The position numbers were made by a program, and so were the translations under genes. From Microglena sp. YARC (Eukaryota > Chlorophyta > Chlorophyceae > Chlamydomonadales > Chlamydomonadaceae): a DNA stretch of 64,000 nucleotides. Of the stretch, positions 58,334 through 64,000 are shown piece by piece. The stretch is from NCBI GenBank assembly GCA_022414725.1, contig CM039464.1, positions 51,602,017 through 51,666,016 on the forward strand, in the 5' to 3' direction. The first letter of the stretch is position 1; each line of letters opens with the position of its first letter. The notes under the pieces were generated by a model. That model had not been told where the DNA came from. It made no database searches and was given only the letters and a program-made list of their open reading frames with translations.

Positions 58334-59529
58334 CCAGTTCTTGGGGCTCCACCTCGATATCTTTGCAACGCTTCTTCTTGTCGTTCTTATCCTTGGTACC
58401 GTGCTTCTTTCTGCTACTGCTCCTGCTAGCTGAGCCGCTACTGCCGCCTGTTCATCTGGCTCGGCACCTCAGCTTTCTCTGCTACGCTTCTTTGTATCCT
58501 TCTTATCCTTCTTGATCCTTCCCTCCGCTATTACTGCTGCTGCTGCTACTGCAACTGCTGTTTGTTCTTTGGGATCCACCTGGGTATCTTTGCTACGCTT
58601 CTTCTTATCCTTCTTATTCTTCTTGGTGATCCCCCATGTAACTGCTGATGCTCTTGCTGCTGCTGCTGATGCCGCTACTGCTGCCTGTTCTTTGGGCTTC
58701 ACCTCGGCATCTTGCAATGCTTGTTCTTTGTTCTTTCTTGATGCTTCCCTCCCCTACTGCTGCCGGTGCTGCTGCTGCCAGTTCTTTGTTCTCCACTTGG
58801 GCATCTTTGCTACGCCTCTTCTTGTTCTTATCCTTCTTGGTGCTTCCCTCCGCTACTTCAGATGCTGCTGATGCTGCTGCCCCCTGTTCTTTGGGCTCCA
58901 CCTCAGATACCACCTCTGCCTCCATCCCATTAGAAAGAAAAGCCTCTGTCTCCATCCCATCAGCTCCCTCCTTGCCTCCGCGCTCTTGCTGCCATGCCTC
59001 TGCCCGCCTTGCCTTGCTCTGTTTCCCACTCACTGGCTTATTGCTCTTCACCTCCTTCAACCAAGTGCATGGCTGTATCTTCTCCTCCTGCACCACCGAC
59101 CACCTCGCACCTCATCAGGGGTTGGCAATTGCAATGGCTGGCACTTGCATGGGTCACGGGGGCTCCCATGTGCCGCCGTTTCTTCTCCACCAGCATTACA
59201 TTAGGAGCAGCAGAAGCAGGTTTTGTGGCTGCAGCGGAGGCTCCAGCCCTCTCGTCGGCTCTGCTGCTCGTGCTCTCCCTGGTTTTCAGAGCCTCCGCAT
59301 GAGCATTGCCGAGACCAGCTTTCGCCTTAGCGAGCTCAGCAGCAGCGAGCGCCACTTTGCCATCGTTTACTTCCACCTTGCCCCTTGTCGCCAGCTTCAC
59401 GAGCGCCTTGGAGAAGGCCTGCTTGCGCTGCTCGCGGGTAGCGTCACCGGTTATTTGGTCGCTACCACCCGGCACCAGCTGCCCTTGCATGCAGTCCTTG
59501 AGCAGCAATTTGCGCGGCTTTGGTCTCAA
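55982..59529 (-). CDS. Lys-rich repeat protein gene, frame broken by several indels
   Basis: From about 59529 the minus strand codes a basic/Ala-rich start (EQRKQAFSKALVKLATRGKV, EVNDGKVALAAAELAKAKAG). A probable short intron follows around 59165-59095 (GGAGCCCCC|GTGACC ... GGTGCAG|GAGGAG), then EEKIQPCTWLKEVKSNKPVS. From 58900 to 55990 come some twenty-odd units of ~40 residues, type VAEGSTKKDKKDKKKRSKDA then VEPQEQAAVAAAA. The frame shifts at about 58730, 58460, 58380, 58145 and 57260-57190, so no single frame covers the array. Alternating Lys-rich and acidic/Ala segments recall nucleolar low-complexity proteins, but that is only a likeness. The last exon base is 55982 (LK|GTGGGC). The start codon is uncertain: no ATG opens this frame, and another frame (MVEVPSGGGGRRGLTPSQSF) precedes it. 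Confidence 0.5.
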
Positions 59530-60099
59530 ACTCGGCTACGATTTGAGTTTCGAGAGGGTGAACTCCGCACACAATTTCCGAAGGATTGCGACGGCGTGAG
59601 CCCTCGACGGCCTCCTCCACCGCTGGGTACCTCAACCATGTCCTGGTAGTGCGTTTATATATGGAGGAGGACTATGACAATAATGGTGCGTGGTACTCTG
59701 ATACTCTCATTACACGTCTGGTCACCGGCTTGCTTGCTTGCGCAATGATCTTGAAAACAACGAAAGTAGGTGGGCGAAAAGTGGGCACGTATCTGAGCGA
59801 AGCTCGATAACTAACGGTGTCGATCTTGGTGTCGATTGGTAAAGTTAAGGCGCAGGCCCTCGCTAAGCCCCCCTCAGAGTCTGGACCCCCCAGAGCTTGA
59901 GCCCTAAGTCCCACCCGTGACTCCGTCTCTCTAGGCGTTTGAACGATCCGGGCACCTCCCGCACCCATACATTGGCTCGTAGTTTGGAGTGCGCATGACT
60001 AGAGTTATCAGCATCGCAGCGGTCAAGATCCTTTGCAAAAGTCGCGAATGTTTTGTACGGTAGCTTATTCCGCTACGATTAGCTACTTCAATATTTTAA
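59530..60099. other. No gene identified; upstream of the Lys-rich gene
   Basis: Both strands are open in places (minus: EGSRRRNPSEIVCGVHPLET at about 59605). No promoter motif that I trust. Confidence 0.35.
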
Positions 60100-60910
60100 A
60101 AAATAGTAGGGTGCCCTGGTGGGTCCCCCCTGGAGTTTTGAGCCCAGGGGGGTGGTGTAATGTTCGTCAAGCAGCAGTGGCAGCCTCCTTGGTGAAAGAT
60201 ACACACGCAGGTGCTTACTTATCCGAGCAATTTAATATTTGGGGGGTAAAGAATCAATAAAGCATAGCATGGCATTATTATTCAACTTGGTGGCCTGTAA
60301 GGCTAATGAAGTTAATAGCTCACTGAATCCCCGAAGTTCCATGGAGGCAGGTGCAGCAACTCCCGGGGCTACAGTTGTTACTGCTCAATCTGCAAGTACT
60401 AGTGCGAAACAGCAGATTTCCTTGTCAAGCACAATGCGCTGATGCAATGAGCTGCGAGAGGCACGGAGAATGCGAATTTTCCCCAAGGGGAAATCGCAGA
60501 CATGCTCCAAGTCCCTAGACTGAGTCCACTGGACAGGAGGGAAACAACAAATGAAACCCCCGAACAGTCCGCAACACTGAGATCAGTAACGCGAAAAAGG
60601 CCCTTCGAGTCGAAACTGCTGCCCGCCCGACGAGAATCGGAACATGGGTTGCGTAGATGTCAAGGAATTTTAGTTTGACCGGCAAATTTTTACTGGTTTT
60701 CTTACTACGGAAATGCGGATGATTTGATCAAAAGTTCCGCGCGTTAGTGTCGAATAGTCATTAAGGCTTCGGGTGACCAGGAGTTCGAGCCCGCTGCCGG
60801 AAGGACGGCGGGTGGTTTTCTCGAGTCCCGACTTTAGGGCGCTGTGTTGATTCACTGCTAGGACATGAAGCCCCTTGTAAATCTTTTTTAGTATCGCATA
60901 GGTCTGAGCT
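60100..60910 (-). mobile_element. Dispersed repeat H with tRNA-like head, second copy
   Basis: Starts AGGGTGCCCTGGTGGGTC, contains CGAAGTTCCATGGAGGCAGG and CAGCAGATTTCCTTGTCAAG as at 33655-34400, and still matches at TAGTATCGCATAGGTCTG (60892). The tRNA-like part (minus, about 60690-60605) is more decayed: TTTGCCGGTCAAACTAAA, then ATGTTCCGATTCTCG. From 60781 it merges with the direct repeat described next. Confidence 0.55.
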
Positions 60911-61050
60911 ACTCGCTATATCCCTCCTCGCATCCCTTCCTCCTCCCGGGAGTTCGAGCCCCCGCTGCCGGTAAGACTCGGCGGTGGTTTCTCGAGTTCC
61001 GACTTTAGGGCGGTGTGTTGTTTCACTGCTAGGACATAGCCCCTTGTAAT
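60781..61050 (+). repeat. ~170-bp direct repeat
   Basis: GAGTTCGAGCCCGCTGCCGG, CGACTTTAGGGCGCTGTGTT, CACTGCTAGGACATGAAGCC at 60781 recurs at 60951 with few changes. The GAGTTCGAGCCC words resemble a Pol III B box. Confidence 0.65.
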
Positions 61051-62100
61051 CTTTTTTTCCACCCCCTCGCATTCCATCCTCGCACTCCTTGCTTCCTACG
61101 CGCATTCCGTCCTCAGATTCCGTCCTCGCACCTTTCTTCGCATTATCAGATCTGAAAGTTTTCTCTGCATAGAATCGTTTTTCTGCCTGCACTGCCTTTC
61201 CGCAGTGCCCCCCCTTAGCCGTAATCCATAGTCCGCATCTGGTGTTACTCTCACAGCCTTGATCCCGCAACCTCGCTTTACTACCTTGTAAATCGCAAAC
61301 CTTGCCTCCTTGACTGTCCCCCCAAGGTTGACGCTATTTCCAGCCTTGCGCAGCCATAATTTGCGCAATCGGCAGCACATCAGGGCCTGCGATAAGGTCC
61401 CAATAGTCACACAGGAAACCAGCAAAGGATGGCAACCCAAAAAATACCCCAAATTTTTTGGCGTTTTAAGCCATAACGAACGCCTCCGCAGCTGCCGGTG
61501 CAACTTCCCGATCAGCGGCTCCAGCACTGTTGCGGATGGTGACTCAGCTCCCCATCTCCATATCAGTGTGGCCTCACGCCCGTCCTCTTTCAGCTATGAC
61601 TAGCCAAGGCGCAATAGCGCGAAGGTATGCATATAAATCTAAGAACCTGCCCGCCTCCCCTACAATGGCTGCCCGTGTTTTTCGGCGCGTGGAAGCATGC
61701 ACACCTTATCTGAGCATGCTCGCCGTCTGGCAAGGTTTCTCCGATGCTCTGCCTCCACCTCCTCCCCATTCCATTCCACTACAGCCCCTGGCTTGCATGG
61801 CTACGTGTGCGGTCGTGGCACCAATTCAACTTTTGTTCCAAGGACAAGACGAATTCGTATGGACCCCCGATTCTGTCAGACGAAAAGACCTGCTCTCTCC
61901 TCTTGTGACAAGAAGTCAAGGTGCGCCCACTGAGCGCACCCCGGATCTCGTTTTCCACCTTCTTCCAAGGGAAGTGTTTCAAGGAGCTGTAGTCCTTAGA
62001 GCAAATACTTCCCAAATCATTATCTTGTCAGGGCGGCCCGACGCGCCCCCCAGGCAGGCCCTGAACGTCTGAGATCCTCAGAGTGATGGAGAGAATAGAA
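61051..62100. other. Unassigned, coding-like on both strands
   Basis: Open frames: plus 61530-62072 (180 codons) and minus 61527-61096 (143 codons). Neither has a recognised motif or splice borders. The sequence is non-repetitive and richer in CpG than the introns. Confidence 0.3.
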
Positions 62101-64000
62101 GGCGCGTGGTCCCCGCTTTGATCCTGTAGCCCCCCCCCACACCGTCTCGCCCCTCTATCCCCAGGATGTGATAGATCAAAACATAGTCATCCAGGGATTT
62201 ATTCCTGCCTCCCTTTAGGAACCCCAGCTGATCAGCACCCAACCCCACATGAAGCCTATAGCAACGTCAGCATTTGTATGGAAGGCCAGAGATCCCTACA
62301 CCCTGGTCCGGACCAAGTCCCACCCAATGCTCAGCCCCCTCATGAACAATTTGGGCTCCGCAGCGAGGTAGCATCAAGTTGATATGGTAGCAACTGCCGC
62401 CGTCAATTTACTGTTGGAGCTTGTGGTGGAGTGCAGAATCACCCCCCTCTATATGGTATGCCATTTCTGGGGGAATAGATAGAACTAGAAGCACATCAGC
62501 TTCGGGTGTACTTCGGGTAACATCGTTACATCGGCGGCCTGGTGCCAGAGCTCCTAACGGTCTGTGAGGGCATCGGAGTGGAATAGTATGAAGGAGGGTG
62601 GGAGCGGATGTCGACTGGGAGCAAATACCATTGACAGAGGCCTGGCCCAACACAATCCAAGGGAAGGATGGCGTGTTGTTGTAAACGAACCCACAGACCT
62701 ACCCGCCACCGCGTAACTAGCTACCGCCAACTACCCGACCTTGTAGGCTACCCGAGCTGACATCTAACACACCCTGATGCGACCAATTTAGCGGACACAT
62801 GCCCACTACATAAACGCTGCTGCCTGCCCCCCTCATAGACGTCCTCTCCATACGCCAACAACCCCATCACCTTATTGCTACCCGTGATCTGCCCAGCTCA
62901 ATCCTCTTTATTCTCTACCAGAAACCACCTTGATGTCTAATAGCCCGATTACCCATGGACCCTAAGCACCAAACTACCGATAACATCGTCCTGATTCTTA
63001 TGACTACCCCTACCCACCCCACAATGAACCGAGCTTATAATGCGCTGTGCGCGTGCTCCTCTGCCGGAAAAACAACGCCTTTGCCTAGAAAGTCCCCCAG
63101 CTACCACAAACCGGCGCTCTGAGTTCTCAGGACGACACCTCACAGCCGCAGCCTCACCCTCCCGCCACCAAGCCACACGCCGCAACCACAGACTCAGCAA
63201 ACGGGCGCCAACCACAGCCGCCATCCACCACAATCAGGGAAACGCCCACCAACTCAGCCAGACCCAACCCACAACCCACCCATTCCTACCTCCTGCCCAC
63301 CGCCCACCATTGCCCTAACCCCCCACCCCCCCACCCCTCTTGACCGACTGCCTCTCCGACCCCATTGTGAGCATAGCCCCCCCCGAGCCTGTCTCGAGAC
63401 CTTACTCCCCCCAGCCACCGTAACACCGTCACCCACCCACAACCCTCTCTACGACTCGCCGACGTAACAGAAGTGTCGCCGCCTCTAGCTCCCGCTCACG
63501 CTGAACCGACAACCCACAGACTACATGCCCGACAAGAGCTCCTCAGAACCAGCGAAGCTGCTCCGGGCTCAGCCAGTCGCATGACTGCATCTCATCTATG
63601 ACCAGTACAAATCCTTCAGAGACTCCACATTCAGCATGAACAATCAATGGGCATCCACTGCTATTTGATGCATCTTAACCCCCCTGACACAGCGCTCATG
63701 CTGTGACCGTCTGAGAGGCCACACCTCTCCTATCCACAGCCTACACATCCCTGCACCGACCCACATCCTAGTGCTTACCTCATACCCTAGCGGTTCATGC
63801 TACCTCCCCATACATGCGTGTACCCTCCACACATGCAAGTTGTTCCGTCAGACCACACAAAACAGGCCCAACTAGGATTGACCCCTACTACTCTTACCAC
63901 AGCTTATGAGCGATGCAAAAGCTTAGCCCAGAGATGCAAGCATTGATACCTAATCAACCAGGCCAACACCCCTCACATCTACCTACATTTACCCCCGCCA
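62101..64000. other. Unassigned C-rich DNA
   Basis: From about 62650 to the end the plus strand is rich in C and A and poor in G over more than 1 kb, without short-period repeats. The minus-strand frame 63233-62949 (94 codons, Arg/Gly/Val-rich) is the longest and unrecognised. No RNA gene seen. Confidence 0.35.

Noticed and set aside
58648..59649. 333-codon plus-strand frame
   Set aside because: It overlaps the Lys-rich gene on the other strand, has no splice borders and no recognised motif.
60770..61000. tRNA gene (GAGTTCGAGCCC words)
   Set aside because: No acceptor stem or anticodon arm can be folded by eye; it lies in a direct repeat adjoining repeat H.

Overview
The window is eukaryotic nuclear DNA: intron-rich, mid-GC, packed with microsatellites, minisatellites and short dispersed transposons, with coding exons as small islands. 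The gene content (a PurU-type formyltetrahydrofolate deformylase with a long Ser/Thr-rich leader, an intronless mTERF-family organelle protein, an ankyrin/coiled-coil protein) and the swollen, repeat-filled introns fit a chlorophyte green alga with a bloated genome (Dunaliella-like would fit). This assignment is inference.

Layout. (1) About 0.3-23.8 kb, minus strand: one long coiled-coil gene. I can join seven consecutive exons in phase (21137-20900, 19742-19604, 18478-18391, 15905-15860, 14212-14120, 12916-12800, 8819-6072). The last is a 2.7-kb low-complexity exon with one 1-bp frameshift. An acidic exon (23842-23618) and two left-hand exons (758-549, 344-272) probably belong but are less certain. 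A non-LTR retrotransposon tail lies at 4.0-5.2 kb. (2) 23.8-34.8 kb: repeats, MITEs, a broken ankyrin exon (minus), a Ser/Arg-rich plus-strand exon at 30.8 kb. (3) 35.5-47.5 kb, plus strand: purU, eight candidate exons, all phase-compatible, 426 codons. (4) 50.7-52.1 kb, minus: intronless mTERF-like gene. (5) 52.4-59.5 kb, minus: short exons including a rhodanese-like one, and a large Lys-rich repeat gene broken by indels. (6) 60-64 kb: a dispersed tRNA-headed repeat and sequence I cannot assign.

The most striking signal is shared by all multi-exon genes here. Exon edges, together with their splice donor or acceptor, are tandemly copied into the neighbouring intron, from 2 to about 20 times. 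Examples: ten copies of one exon end plus donor region in 46-bp units at 19.19-19.60 kb; six copies of the end of purU exon 2; a second purU exon 6 ending in a stop; a 48-nt in-frame cassette copy of the start of purU exon 8; about eight donor-bearing units at 55.6-56.0 kb; about twenty acceptor-bearing 31-bp units at 54.9-55.5 kb. Several minisatellites are thus built from splice sites. They could be by-products of local duplication that enlarge introns, or a reservoir of alternative and poison exons. Transcript data would decide.

Mobile elements: a Mutator-like MITE family with 9-bp (once possibly 11-bp) target duplications, two hAT-like non-autonomous families with 8-bp duplications (one nested inside a MITE), a fold-back element that may supply a splice acceptor, a SINE-like family with ATTT tails (one tail supplies the mTERF stop codon), and a tRNA-headed repeat.
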